Shown in pieces: positions 17,901-25,062 of a stretch of DNA of 64,000 nucleotides (the first letter of the stretch is position 1; the number at the start of each line of letters is the position of its first letter). A program made the translations under genes and the position numbers. Below the pieces are notes generated by a model. The model saw only the letters and a program-made list of their open reading frames with translations. It searched no databases and was not told where the DNA came from. Origin of the DNA: Acinetobacter chinensis (GTDB lineage Bacteria > Pseudomonadota > Gammaproteobacteria > Pseudomonadales > Moraxellaceae); the NCBI RefSeq assembly GCF_002165375.2, contig NZ_CP032134.1, forward strand, positions 2,852,001 to 2,916,000, read 5' to 3'.

Positions 17901-17931
17901 TAAAAAAATCCCATGCGGCCTGGCATGGGAT
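17901..17931 (-). terminator. Terminator after the YqaJ gene
   Basis: ATCCCATGC pairs with GCATGGGAT (17908-17931), followed on the minus strand by a T tract and ATGC. Similar hairpins with a TTTTTTATGC tail precede each island gene between 17.9 and 20.3 kb, so each gene probably has its own promoter. Confidence 0.7.
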
Positions 17932-17962
17932 GTCTGGGTCATTGCTGAATGTTCTGCTTAGG

Positions 17963-19015
17963 CTAATCGGTATAGATACTGAAACGTCTTGAACCCTGTT
18001 TAGCCTGTGGAAACTGATTCAGATATTCAGGATGCAGTTTCAGTAAAGCCTTACTGTTTAAACTGACCGAGTCCTTCGCCTTTTTCCACGTCACTGAACC
18101 TGTTTTAAAGGTTGCCCGTTCAGTGTTCTGCATTCTGGACTGCAACTGATGTTTCAGCAGATCAAACTGCTCTTGGTACTTTTCTATGTGATTGCGTGCC
18201 TGAATCAGCTGTTCAAACTGTTGACTGGCCTGCTCATCCTCAGATAAGTCAGTTGTACTCAGCGGCACATGCTCAGGATACAGCTGCTGCAATGCTCTGG
18301 CTGCCGACGCGCTGGCATCGGCTTCAGGTGGCGTATCCTTTTCCACACACTCCCAGAAGTAACGCTCTGCCTGGATGATGTGCTGAATCACTGATTCTGA
18401 GCGGGTCACTTTAAAGATACGGGTTTCATGTCCACAGATCAGCACACAGATATGTGCCGCCTTCCTGCCGGTAACGGCTAACTGATGCTGTACCTGACAC
18501 AGCACATACAGCGGCACACCATCGCGCCATAGTCTGGCACCGTATTCTCCGGCTGTTTTACATTCAAGTATCTGTACATCGGCATCCCCTGTGACGGCAT
18601 AATCCAGGTTGGCCAGCATGAAATGCCTGTCAGGATCGGGATGCTGCAGAACAGCATTGACCCTGCGGACTTTATAGCCGGTATGCATGCTGTAGTATTC
18701 AGCCACTAAAGGCTCCAGGCGTTTTCCCCAGTACAGTGGTGCATGCCCTTCGCTTTCATCTTCAATGGATTGTTGAATCCGTCCTGTTTTAATCATCCAC
18801 AGTTCAAGCATCGACATATAGGGGTTCAGTCCGCACGCTGCGGCACAGTCACTGCTGCCGATGCCTTGCCGACGTACTTCCAGCCATTCGGCCTGAGTGA
18901 GTTTTCGGGTATCCACAAAGCGTTTTGCGGTAAACAGTTTAGGACGGCCGGCATAGCTGTTGACTGCGGGATTCGGTGTTACATTCAGAGAGCTGTTCAG
19001 AGCTGTATTCATCAT
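17963..19015 (-). CDS. YqaJ-family viral recombinase (exonuclease)
   Basis: Lambda-exonuclease-like PD-(D/E)xK nuclease of about 350 aa. Family hallmarks are WLEVRRQGIGSSDCAAACGLNPY near the N terminus, PLYWGKRLEPLVAEYY, and the catalytic ILECKTAG. It probably resects DNA ends during recombination or replication of the element. The C-terminal third contains a coiled-coil stretch. The tandem ATGs at 19015/19012 follow an AGGAA sequence; the longer frame back to 19084 is unlikely because it overlaps the preceding terminator. No single-strand annealing partner is recognisable next to it. Confidence 0.85.
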   Translation of the reverse strand: MMNTALNSSLNVTPNPAVNSYAGRPKLFTAKRFVDTRKLTQAEWLEVRRQGIGSSDCAAACGLNPYMSMLELWMIKTGRIQQSIEDESEGHAPLYWGKRLEPLVAEYYSMHTGYKVRRVNAVLQHPDPDRHFMLANLDYAVTGDADVQILECKTAGEYGARLWRDGVPLYVLCQVQHQLAVTGRKAAHICVLICGHETRIFKVTRSESVIQHIIQAERYFWECVEKDTPPEADASASAARALQQLYPEHVPLSTTDLSEDEQASQQFEQLIQARNHIEKYQEQFDLLKHQLQSRMQNTERATFKTGSVTWKKAKDSVSLNSKALLKLHPEYLNQFPQAKQGSRRFSIYTD

Positions 19016-19041
19016 TATTTCCTGTTTTATAAATTTAGGGC

Positions 19042-19073
19042 ATAAAAAAGCCGTGCCCGAAGACACAGCTTTG
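19042..19073 (-). terminator. Terminator after the DUF932 gene
   Basis: AAGCTGTG and CACGGCTT (minus strand) form a stem with G-U pairing, followed by TTTTTTATGCC. It sits between the DUF932 and YqaJ genes. Confidence 0.6.
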
Positions 19074-19164
19074 AATGCCGTCAATCAGATATTTCTGAGA
19101 TGGAGACTGGAGAACCTGTACACAGACCCAGGGCGCTGCTCACAGTACAGGTCAGCGGTCAGGC

Positions 19165-20208
19165 TTAAGCAATCATGCTTAAAGCCTGTTCCAGTCCACG
19201 CTGCTTAAGTCCGGCACCTGCACCGAACCATGCTGAATCAAGCCGGTGATCCTGACTCATTGCCCGACGTTCATGATCAGCAAACTCAGTAATACTGCAC
19301 AGCAGACCATAGGCTGTACCTTTTGCTGAGCTGAGTTCTGCCCCGCGCCCCTGACCATTGAACATTTCCATGGTTTTTGTCATGGCTCTTGCATTCGGTT
19401 CAGGTTTTTCCTTCTTAACCGATTGCGCTGCCTGAGCTGCCACCCCCCGGTAGAACTGAATGATACTGTCCTCCTGATCGGTCACATTCATGCCGGTGCT
19501 GTTGAACACCGCATCAAAATAGGCTGCTGCCTCAGTCTGAGTAACCTTACGCTGTGTCAGCTGTTTCATTTCATACATATGTTCATCCCATGCACGCACT
19601 GAAATCCCCAATTGCTGTTTAATCTTTTGTGCATCAAACCGGGTACTATGAGGAACCTTGACTACACCTGCACTGCTGTTCTGCCCTTTGAGGGCAATCG
19701 CCAGGGTGTTGTTGCAGACCACTCTGATACTGGTGAACTGTGCTGTGGTCGCCAGGGTACCGTCACATCCTGTTGCCAGTAAAATATAACCATTGCTGAC
19801 ATCCTTCGCCTTCAGTGCTGTACTCTGCCCAGTCCTTGCCAGCGCCCAGAATTTCCTGCCACCTTTCAGCACACCTGCAGTTTCCAGTTCAAAGCCGGAC
19901 TGTTCAGTCAGGTCACGGTAAAACTCCAGTATTTCCCGGGGCTGGACTTCCTGATAACGCTGACTGACCACAGACAACGGAGCATGAGTATCTGAACGGT
20001 ATAACACCCGCTGTTCCTCATAGGGCATGATGATGCTCTGTCCCCGTTCATTCTGTGCCATATAACTGACATTTGAGGATTCAATCTGCCAGTCCATGCC
20101 GGCCTGCTGAGCCCAGACGTCAACGGGCTGGTTCTGACTGAGCTGACTGCCAAGACCATGCCATGGGGTCTGCCCCACATAAGCCATATTTTCAATTTGA
20201 TGTGCCAT
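19165..20208 (-). CDS. DUF932 domain-containing protein
   Basis: Protein of 347 aa of the DUF932 family common on plasmids, phages and integrative elements. The typical N terminus (MAYVGQTPWHGLGSQL) and the central GCDGTLATTAQFTSIRVVCNNTL are present. The molecular function of the family is not established. The start is ATG 20206-20208 with AAGGAA upstream; the longer frame from 20310 runs through a terminator hairpin and is rejected. GC content is visibly higher than in the defence operon. Confidence 0.85.
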   Translation of the reverse strand: MAHQIENMAYVGQTPWHGLGSQLSQNQPVDVWAQQAGMDWQIESSNVSYMAQNERGQSIIMPYEEQRVLYRSDTHAPLSVVSQRYQEVQPREILEFYRDLTEQSGFELETAGVLKGGRKFWALARTGQSTALKAKDVSNGYILLATGCDGTLATTAQFTSIRVVCNNTLAIALKGQNSSAGVVKVPHSTRFDAQKIKQQLGISVRAWDEHMYEMKQLTQRKVTQTEAAAYFDAVFNSTGMNVTDQEDSIIQFYRGVAAQAAQSVKKEKPEPNARAMTKTMEMFNGQGRGAELSSAKGTAYGLLCSITEFADHERRAMSQDHRLDSAWFGAGAGLKQRGLEQALSMIA

Positions 20209-20263
20209 GATAATTTCCTTAAAAAAATTGCTGTTTTTAAAATGATCCAGTTCAGATTCCGGG

Positions 20264-20297
20264 CATAAAAAAGACCTGCTGAAAAAAGCAGGCCAAA
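20264..20297 (-). terminator. Minus-strand intrinsic terminator before the DUF932 gene
   Basis: An 8-bp stem (GGCCTGCT/AGCAGGTC with one G-U) is followed by TTTTTTATGCC on the minus strand. No convincing protein gene lies upstream of it on that strand, so it may end a non-coding transcript from the structured 20.4-20.7 kb region. Confidence 0.6.
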
Positions 20298-20381
20298 GGG
20301 GGTAAATCATGCAGTGTTCAATCTGCGTGAAGATTCATGTAAATGTTATATATCTGAAATATATTGAAATCGGGAACGGTC

Positions 20382-20675
20382 GGTAAGCGTACAGCTTTTC
20401 AGCTGAACCTGCCGGCTGCGATTGACCTTGTACAGCTCTGCGATTATGATTTGGATGCTGGCCTACATTGCCAGCCGGTTTTGACAGACCGCTTACCCAA
20501 AGCACACTAAAAAGTTCATCTTTTTGGTGGGCGACCCTGCGTGTCCCCCTCTGCGGCGGAACGGGAGGGGGACACCTCCGGGTGTGCTGATCTTTTTGGG
20601 TATCAGTCTGTCAACCCTCTTTCGTTTCGCCACCATTATTTGACAGTGATGTGGTGAAACTTCTTTATACCCAAA
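20382..20675 (+). ncRNA. Structured non-coding element, candidate bistable riboregulator or origin
   Basis: Nested complementary blocks are seen directly. TTGACAGAC (20481-20489) pairs with 20606-20614. TACCCAAA (20494-20501) pairs with TTTGGGTA (20595-20602). AGCACAC (20501-20507) pairs with 20582-20588. GTGTCCCCCTC (20541-20551) pairs with 20565-20575. There are local hairpins at 20457-20475 (GCTGGC/GCCAGC), 20509-20525 (AAAAAG/CTTTTT) and 20624-20660 (10-bp arms, one mismatch). GGTAAGCG (20382-20389) competes for CGCTTACC (20490-20497). A second TACCCAAA at 20668-20675 abuts the Shine-Dalgarno of a 21-codon frame. Such structure could be a riboregulator, an antisense RNA on either strand, or a replication/transfer origin of the element. 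Strand and expression are inferred. Confidence 0.5.
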
Positions 20676-20687
20676 GGAGTCATCATC

Positions 20688-20753
20688 ATGACCAAGCATT
20701 ATCCCGTACTGCTGTTTTCTCTTCAGCCTGCCTGGGCTGCAGCACTGCCCTGA
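20688..20753 (+). CDS. Possible 21-aa leader peptide
   Basis: A short frame encodes the 21-residue hydrophobic peptide MTKHYPVLL...AALP and is preceded by a good AAGGAGT ribosome-binding site (20674-20680). It lies after the structured region and before a weak hairpin terminator, so it could be a leader peptide or a small toxin-like peptide. Alternatively it is the start of a larger gene broken by a frameshift, because another frame stays open from about 20720 past 20890. It is not recognised. Confidence 0.35.
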   Translation: MTKHYPVLLFSLQPAWAAALP

Positions 20754-20801
20754 CTTAAATTTACAGATTTTATTTCTGCCTGAAGACGGTCATGTCCTGT
20801 G

Positions 20802-20823
20802 GACGGCTTACGCCTGTCTTTTA
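20802..20823 (+). terminator. Weak hairpin terminator/attenuator candidate
   Basis: GACGGC-TTAC-GCC(T)GTC is followed by TTTTA on the plus strand, between the 21-codon frame and the lipoprotein gene. The stem has one bulge. Confidence 0.35.
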
Positions 20824-20890
20824 TGCCGATTCAGACGGATAAAAAATTCCTGTTCCAGAATAACCAGAACAATAAATTTTAAGGGGGCGA

Positions 20891-21148
20891 ATGAAAACTT
20901 CATTCTTCATGACATCCATCGCTTTGACTGTGCTTCTGCTTACAGGCTGTGCCGGTAAGTCCGAACGTCAGTTTATCAGTGGATGCAGATCCGGCGGTGG
21001 TGACACTGCCACGTGCAGCTGTATCTACAGCAAGCTTGAAAAGAAATTCGGTGCTGATGCACTGGAGCATGAAATCCGCACCATCCAGCAGACCGAAGCT
21101 TTTCACCGGGAAATGATCAACAGTACTTATCAGTGTCTGAAGGAGTAA
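20891..21148 (+). CDS. Small lipoprotein of the island
   Basis: Predicted lipoprotein of 85 aa with signal peptide and lipobox LLLTGC (C20 as first mature residue). The mature part contains four cysteines (GCRSGG...ATCSCIY...YQCLKE), perhaps disulfide-bonded in the periplasm. The ribosome-binding site is AAGGGGG. It heads a cluster of four small exported or membrane proteins (20891-22066), with the next gene 3 bp away. Function unknown; by location it might be a surface, immunity or exclusion factor of the element. Confidence 0.75.
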   Translation: MKTSFFMTSIALTVLLLTGCAGKSERQFISGCRSGGGDTATCSCIYSKLEKKFGADALEHEIRTIQQTEAFHREMINSTYQCLKE

Positions 21149-21151
21149 GGC

Positions 21152-21283
21152 ATGAGGATTATTGCCGGTATTATCTGCATCACCGCAGTCATCCTTTTCC
21201 TGGGATTGCCCTTCATCGGAATGATGATTCTGTTCGGGCTTTTCTGCTTACTTGCTCAATTCGCATTTGGGGGAAATAAATGA
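21152..21283 (+). CDS. 43-aa hydrophobic membrane protein
   Basis: A short frame (ATG 21152, TGA 21281-21283) encodes an almost entirely hydrophobic peptide beginning MRIIAGIICITAVILF and ending FAFGGNK. It contains one long or two short membrane spans. AGGAGTAAGG lies just before the start. The stop overlaps the next ATG in an ATGA, and the gene begins 3 bp after the lipoprotein stop, so translational coupling on both sides supports a real gene. Confidence 0.65.
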   Translation: MRIIAGIICITAVILFLGLPFIGMMILFGLFCLLAQFAFGGNK

Positions 21284-21504
21284 ATCCATCCATTAAATCA
21301 TGGCTGATCAGCGGCTATTTTATCATCGGCCTGCTGTATACGCTCTATCAGAGCTTCTGGGGACAGTACAGCTACAAGTCCTTTGCCTATCATCTCGGCC
21401 AGGGTGTGATCTGGCCTGCAGTGATGTTCCCATCCGTGGGAAAATTTATCGGGGGCATGATCATCCTGATCATCATCGGCATTATTGCCCTGCGTTCAAA
21501 ATAA
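21280..21504 (+). CDS. 74-aa two-span membrane protein
   Basis: Small inner-membrane protein with predicted spans at about residues 8-26 (WLISGYFIIGLLYTLY) and 56-71 (GKFIGGMIILIIIGIIA). It is coupled to the preceding 43-aa gene by ATGA. Not recognised. Together with the lipoprotein and the downstream secreted protein it forms an envelope-directed gene group on the island. Confidence 0.65.
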   Translation: MNPSIKSWLISGYFIIGLLYTLYQSFWGQYSYKSFAYHLGQGVIWPAVMFPSVGKFIGGMIILIIIGIIALRSK

Positions 21505-21538
21505 TCTGAAAAAACACATAACATATTAAGGAACTAAA

Positions 21539-22066
21539 ATGAAAAAACTGATCACCGCATTATTACTGTCCGCCTCTGCCACTTCTGCTTTTGCAGCAGA
21601 TCAGATGACGGTCAGTGGTAAAAAAGTAACCATGAGTGATACACGTTCAACACTGATTCAGAAGTTTGGCAAACCTGAATCCGGTACAGCACAGTTCAGC
21701 AACTGGACGCTGGGGAATCTGAGCATTTATGCCAGCCACCCTTCAAAGGGACTGAGTCAGTTCAGTGTGACACAGACCGGCAGAAAATCCGGCAGCCCTG
21801 TCATCACAACAGGAGGTAAAACCCTTCAGCTGGGTAAGGATACTATCCGTACCGCCACAGACAAACTGAAACATGGCTGTTTCAGTTTTGACGAGGGTCG
21901 TCAGGGATCAACCTATTCCATGGCGCTTCAGCCTGCCGGTCAGAAGTACTACATCATTCTTGAAACAACAGGAGATGCTTATGATGTCAGAACCATGGCC
22001 GGCATGCCGATTACAGGCTTTACATTTACAAAGGAAAATCCTGAGTCCAGTGAAGGCTGTCGCTGA
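21539..22066 (+). CDS. Secreted/periplasmic protein, function unknown
   Basis: Protein of 175 aa with a clear Sec signal peptide (MKKLITALLLSASATSAFAA, cleavage after AFA or AFAA). The mature part is beta-rich with a KFGKPESGTAQFSNWTLGNLSIYAS segment and two cysteines near HGCFSFDEG and EGCR. Start has AAGGA upstream. It is the last gene of the small envelope cluster and is closed by a strong terminator. Not recognised. Confidence 0.75.
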   Translation: MKKLITALLLSASATSAFAADQMTVSGKKVTMSDTRSTLIQKFGKPESGTAQFSNWTLGNLSIYASHPSKGLSQFSVTQTGRKSGSPVITTGGKTLQLGKDTIRTATDKLKHGCFSFDEGRQGSTYSMALQPAGQKYYIILETTGDAYDVRTMAGMPITGFTFTKENPESSEGCR

Positions 22067-22110
22067 TTCCCCTCTGTCATAAGAATGTATTCTCCTGACA
22101 GCATTCAGTA

Positions 22111-22140
22111 CAGGCTGACCCTTATCAGTCAGCCTGTTTC
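22111..22140 (+). terminator. Terminator of the small envelope cluster
   Basis: CAGGCTGAC (22111-22119) pairs with GTCAGCCTG (22128-22136), followed by TTTCTTTC on the plus strand. Confidence 0.75.
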
Positions 22141-22152
22141 TTTCACTGCTGT

Positions 22153-22461
22153 TCAGTCCTGCCGGCCGTAAAAGCTCCGCTGACAGATCTTACAGCAGTA
22201 TCCGGTGGAGATCCCTGCACCGGTATCATTCCGGTGTGTTTCCATCAGATGCGCACAGGCTGCCCTGAGCAGCACCTCTGCCAGTCCTGCAACCCAGGGT
22301 GACAGGCGTAACCCTCCTGAAAGCGTTTTAAAGAGTATTCTCCCGGCTCCGAGCTGAGAGATCAGACTGACCGGACTCTGCTCAGGTCTGTGTCCATGTG
22401 GATGAGAAACAAAAACCGGATAAACCTGGTCAGAATGACAATATGGGCAATGTATAAACAT
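22153..22461 (-). CDS. Zinc-ribbon protein of the island
   Basis: Protein of about 102 aa with two CxxC knuckles at its ends: HCPYC near the N terminus and CCKICQRSF near the C terminus. This is the arrangement of small Ogr/Delta-like or zinc-ribbon phage proteins. The start at MFIHCPYC is preferred, with AGGAG 11 bases upstream, over the longer frame from 22515. It may be a transcriptional activator of the element; that is inference from the cysteine pattern and context. Confidence 0.6.
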   Translation of the reverse strand: MFIHCPYCHSDQVYPVFVSHPHGHRPEQSPVSLISQLGAGRILFKTLSGGLRLSPWVAGLAEVLLRAACAHLMETHRNDTGAGISTGYCCKICQRSFYGRQD

Positions 22462-22563
22462 GGCAGTACAACTCCTGTGAAAAATAATGGGCTTTATGTA
22501 TAAGCCCCTGATCATTCAGATCATGATCTTCACGTGGATGATGTATGCCTGTCTTATTTTCTG

Positions 22564-23433
22564 TTATCCAAAGGTATGCATCCGCTTTCTGGTTTTCACT
22601 CGCAGATGCTGTGATTCCTTTTCCGGGCGCACCAGGTATGTCACCGTATTCAGCATATTATCCACTTCATCCAGGCTATTACGGTGAATCATCCCAATGC
22701 CCAGACGGTTACGGTCTGTGAACTGTTTAAGGTAGGCTGCTGTATGGCAGTTGAAATGACAGCCCTGTTCCTCTGTAATATTTTTCCAGAGCTTTCCGAC
22801 ACGGTCTGCCACTGAATATGCATTACGGCGTTCACGTCCCTTATAAACCAAGAGTAAATGACAGTGATAGCCCTTGTCCTCTCCTTGCTCTAATGCCCAG
22901 GCGTATTCAATCAGACCTTTAAACACTTTATCCTGATCACGTAACCGGGTACGAAGCACATCCATATCATCACTGAACTGCTGAATACCGATCTGATTCT
23001 GGTACTTAAGCGGATAAGCTAAATCGACGCGTACCACTAAAATTCGTGAATATTTATCACTGACTTCTTGCATACGACCAACAAGCGTCCTGGTATTTTC
23101 TGACTCACTATGACGATGATCGCGTAATTGACGTTTATGTCCACGATAGTGTCGTTTAAAATTTCGTTGAATTTCTTCAAATGAAATTTCAGTTAAACGC
23201 TTATATAAATATTGGGGATCATCCAAATACTCATTTAAATCCAACAGCAGCTCAATCATGGCATCTATAGCTGGCACATAATGAAAATCAGGATTATAGA
23301 TTTGGTCTAATTTAATAAGCAGATCCATTAATCTTTTGTAGAACTTATAAGGCTTACTTTTTCTATTTGAAATATCTTCAACAAACAACTCGACATTGAT
23401 TAAGATTTTTGATTCATTTGCAATATTACTCAT
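22564..23433 (-). CDS. Inovirus Gp2/YagK-YfjJ-type replication protein
   Basis: Protein of 289 aa whose C-terminal two thirds resemble the YagK/YfjJ C-terminal domain, also called inovirus-type Gp2. The HUH-like signature is YHCHLLLVYKG, with H190 and H192 around C191, preceded by RILVVRVDLAYP. Candidate nucleophilic tyrosines occur downstream (AAYLKQF). Such proteins are predicted rolling-circle-type initiators in P4-like satellites and integrative elements. The N-terminal 90 residues are helical and unassigned. It is transcribed from the AT-rich 570-bp spacer, divergently from the orphan gene at 24005. Confidence 0.75.
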   Translation of the reverse strand: MSNIANESKILINVELFVEDISNRKSKPYKFYKRLMDLLIKLDQIYNPDFHYVPAIDAMIELLLDLNEYLDDPQYLYKRLTEISFEEIQRNFKRHYRGHKRQLRDHRHSESENTRTLVGRMQEVSDKYSRILVVRVDLAYPLKYQNQIGIQQFSDDMDVLRTRLRDQDKVFKGLIEYAWALEQGEDKGYHCHLLLVYKGRERRNAYSVADRVGKLWKNITEEQGCHFNCHTAAYLKQFTDRNRLGIGMIHRNSLDEVDNMLNTVTYLVRPEKESQHLRVKTRKRMHTFG

Positions 23434-24004
23434 GTGAGTTCCTTTTAACAGTTTAAACTATACAAAGAACTCTTCTGTAATTATTTACCTTTAGAAAAAC
23501 AGACTAAAAGGATGAATATAAATAATATTAATAACCACCCAAAAAAACAACCAAAAAACCTAAGGCCATCATATAAAAAAATTTAAAAAAACCAATTAAA
23601 TTGAAGCAATTCTTATCCACACAAAATCAAAAATACATGACTTAAATTTTATTAGATTATATAGTTCTTGAATTTTAAAGACCATTTTTTCCGTTCAACA
23701 CATTTAATTCTTTCTAAAAATAAGCATTCAAGAATATTTACTGTAATTCATGAATTTTGTAGTTTCACCCTACCCTCCAAAACTGAGTAGTTCCGTTATC
23801 ACGCCCTCAAGCACTTCAAAGAGTACAAGAAATTGACTATTAATTAGGAATAACGAAGAAATTTTAATAAAAAAAGATCAATTTTATCAATAAACCACTA
23901 TTTAATATGAACTCATTCAAACTTTAAAACGCTTAAAACACTATGAAAATTTATGTATAATTACTCTACAAATACTACTAGATTTACTACATAAGGAGAT
24001 ATAA
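23434..24004. other. AT-rich divergent spacer, 570 bp
   Basis: Very AT-rich non-coding stretch between the Gp2-like gene (minus) and the orphan gene (plus). It contains promoter-like sequences for both directions. I see no clear iterons or long inverted repeats, but position beside a HUH-type initiator makes it a possible origin region as well. Confidence 0.5.
23933..23961 (+). promoter_or_regulatory. Promoter candidate for the orphan gene at 24005
   Basis: A perfect TATAAT (23956-23961) has a TTAAAA -35-like box 17 bp upstream. An AAGGAGAT ribosome-binding site follows just before the ATG. Confidence 0.55.
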
Positions 24005-24979
24005 ATGCCAGGTTTTGAGTTAGATATTCCCAAAGTTAAGGATCTAGATATTCAGGATGAGGATGTTGCAAAAACTATTGATGAAATACCAGACGAAGAG
24101 TTGATGAAATCGATTAAGGCAACCCTAGGAAAATATCGTGATGAAGATCTTATTTGGATTTCTATAGAATTTCTTCGCTTTAAAGAAGACATTAAACAGG
24201 GCCCAAAAAAAAACCACACTAAGCTTAATGATTTAAAACACTTTTCTAGTTTCGATGAAATTAAAAATAATTTAATTAACTTAATAAAAAACTTAAAATC
24301 AAAAGAAAATATCGATAATTTTCTAGAGAAAATAAACAATAAGAACAATACATTCTCAAAAATACTCACTGACATCAAAAAAAATCAAAGATTATGTATA
24401 TTCGTATTCAATTATGTAGAAAATGATAAGAAAGATTTTTTTAATTTTAAATATGAGAAACCAATATATCTCCATCTCGCACACTGGTATTTTACAAACG
24501 ATCTCAACACATATAGGAAAGATCGAAAATTCGAAAATGCTATTGAGTATTTTAATAATAAGATTTTAATAAAAGAAAAAAACTGCTCAAAAAAATTCCA
24601 AGATGAAACCTTCCTCAGTTGGGCATACTTATATTTAAAAAGAGTTGATTGTTTTTTTAAAAATATAAATTACATACCGACAAATAAAAACCATTACCAA
24701 CTGTTAATAACAGCATATCTTGATTATTTATGCTTCTATGATTATATCCTCCATGAAAATACAATCAATAAACTTAATAAGGCATGGAGTCAAAAAAAGT
24801 TTAGAGACAGAGATAAAGTAAGAAAACCTCACCATCTACCTCTAACAAAGAAAGCCAAGGCAGAACTTGAAAAACTATCAGCTTTCAAAAAGCTGTCAGA
24901 ATCTGAGATATTAGAGCAACTCATCCACCAAATGTTTCTTAAGGAAATGTGTGACGAGAAAGAGAATAGTAAATATTAA
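24005..24979 (+). CDS. Orphan lysine-rich protein beside the integrase
   Basis: Protein of 324 aa, not recognised. It is rich in K, N, I and F, reflecting very AT-rich DNA unlike the 17-22 kb island backbone. Residues 1-60 are acidic; the middle is predicted helical. The C terminus (HLPLTKKAKAELEKLSAFKKLSESEILEQLIHQMF) resembles a ribbon-helix-helix or Arc-like DNA-binding tail. It has its own promoter and strong ribosome-binding site and lies next to the integrase, a usual cargo slot. A role in regulation or defence is possible but unproven. Confidence 0.65.
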   Translation: MPGFELDIPKVKDLDIQDEDVAKTIDEIPDEELMKSIKATLGKYRDEDLIWISIEFLRFKEDIKQGPKKNHTKLNDLKHFSSFDEIKNNLINLIKNLKSKENIDNFLEKINNKNNTFSKILTDIKKNQRLCIFVFNYVENDKKDFFNFKYEKPIYLHLAHWYFTNDLNTYRKDRKFENAIEYFNNKILIKEKNCSKKFQDETFLSWAYLYLKRVDCFFKNINYIPTNKNHYQLLITAYLDYLCFYDYILHENTINKLNKAWSQKKFRDRDKVRKPHHLPLTKKAKAELEKLSAFKKLSESEILEQLIHQMFLKEMCDEKENSKY

Positions 24980-25062
24980 GTGTATATTTAATTTGGTAAA
25001 ATTTTCAAAATATGTAGAGACTTTTATGTTCAAAGGGAGTCTCTACATGCATTTCATCCTTA

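Noticed and set aside
20493..20699. 68-aa minus-strand protein
   Set aside because: The frame is the antisense of the strongly structured region; the open frame is better explained by RNA/DNA structure.
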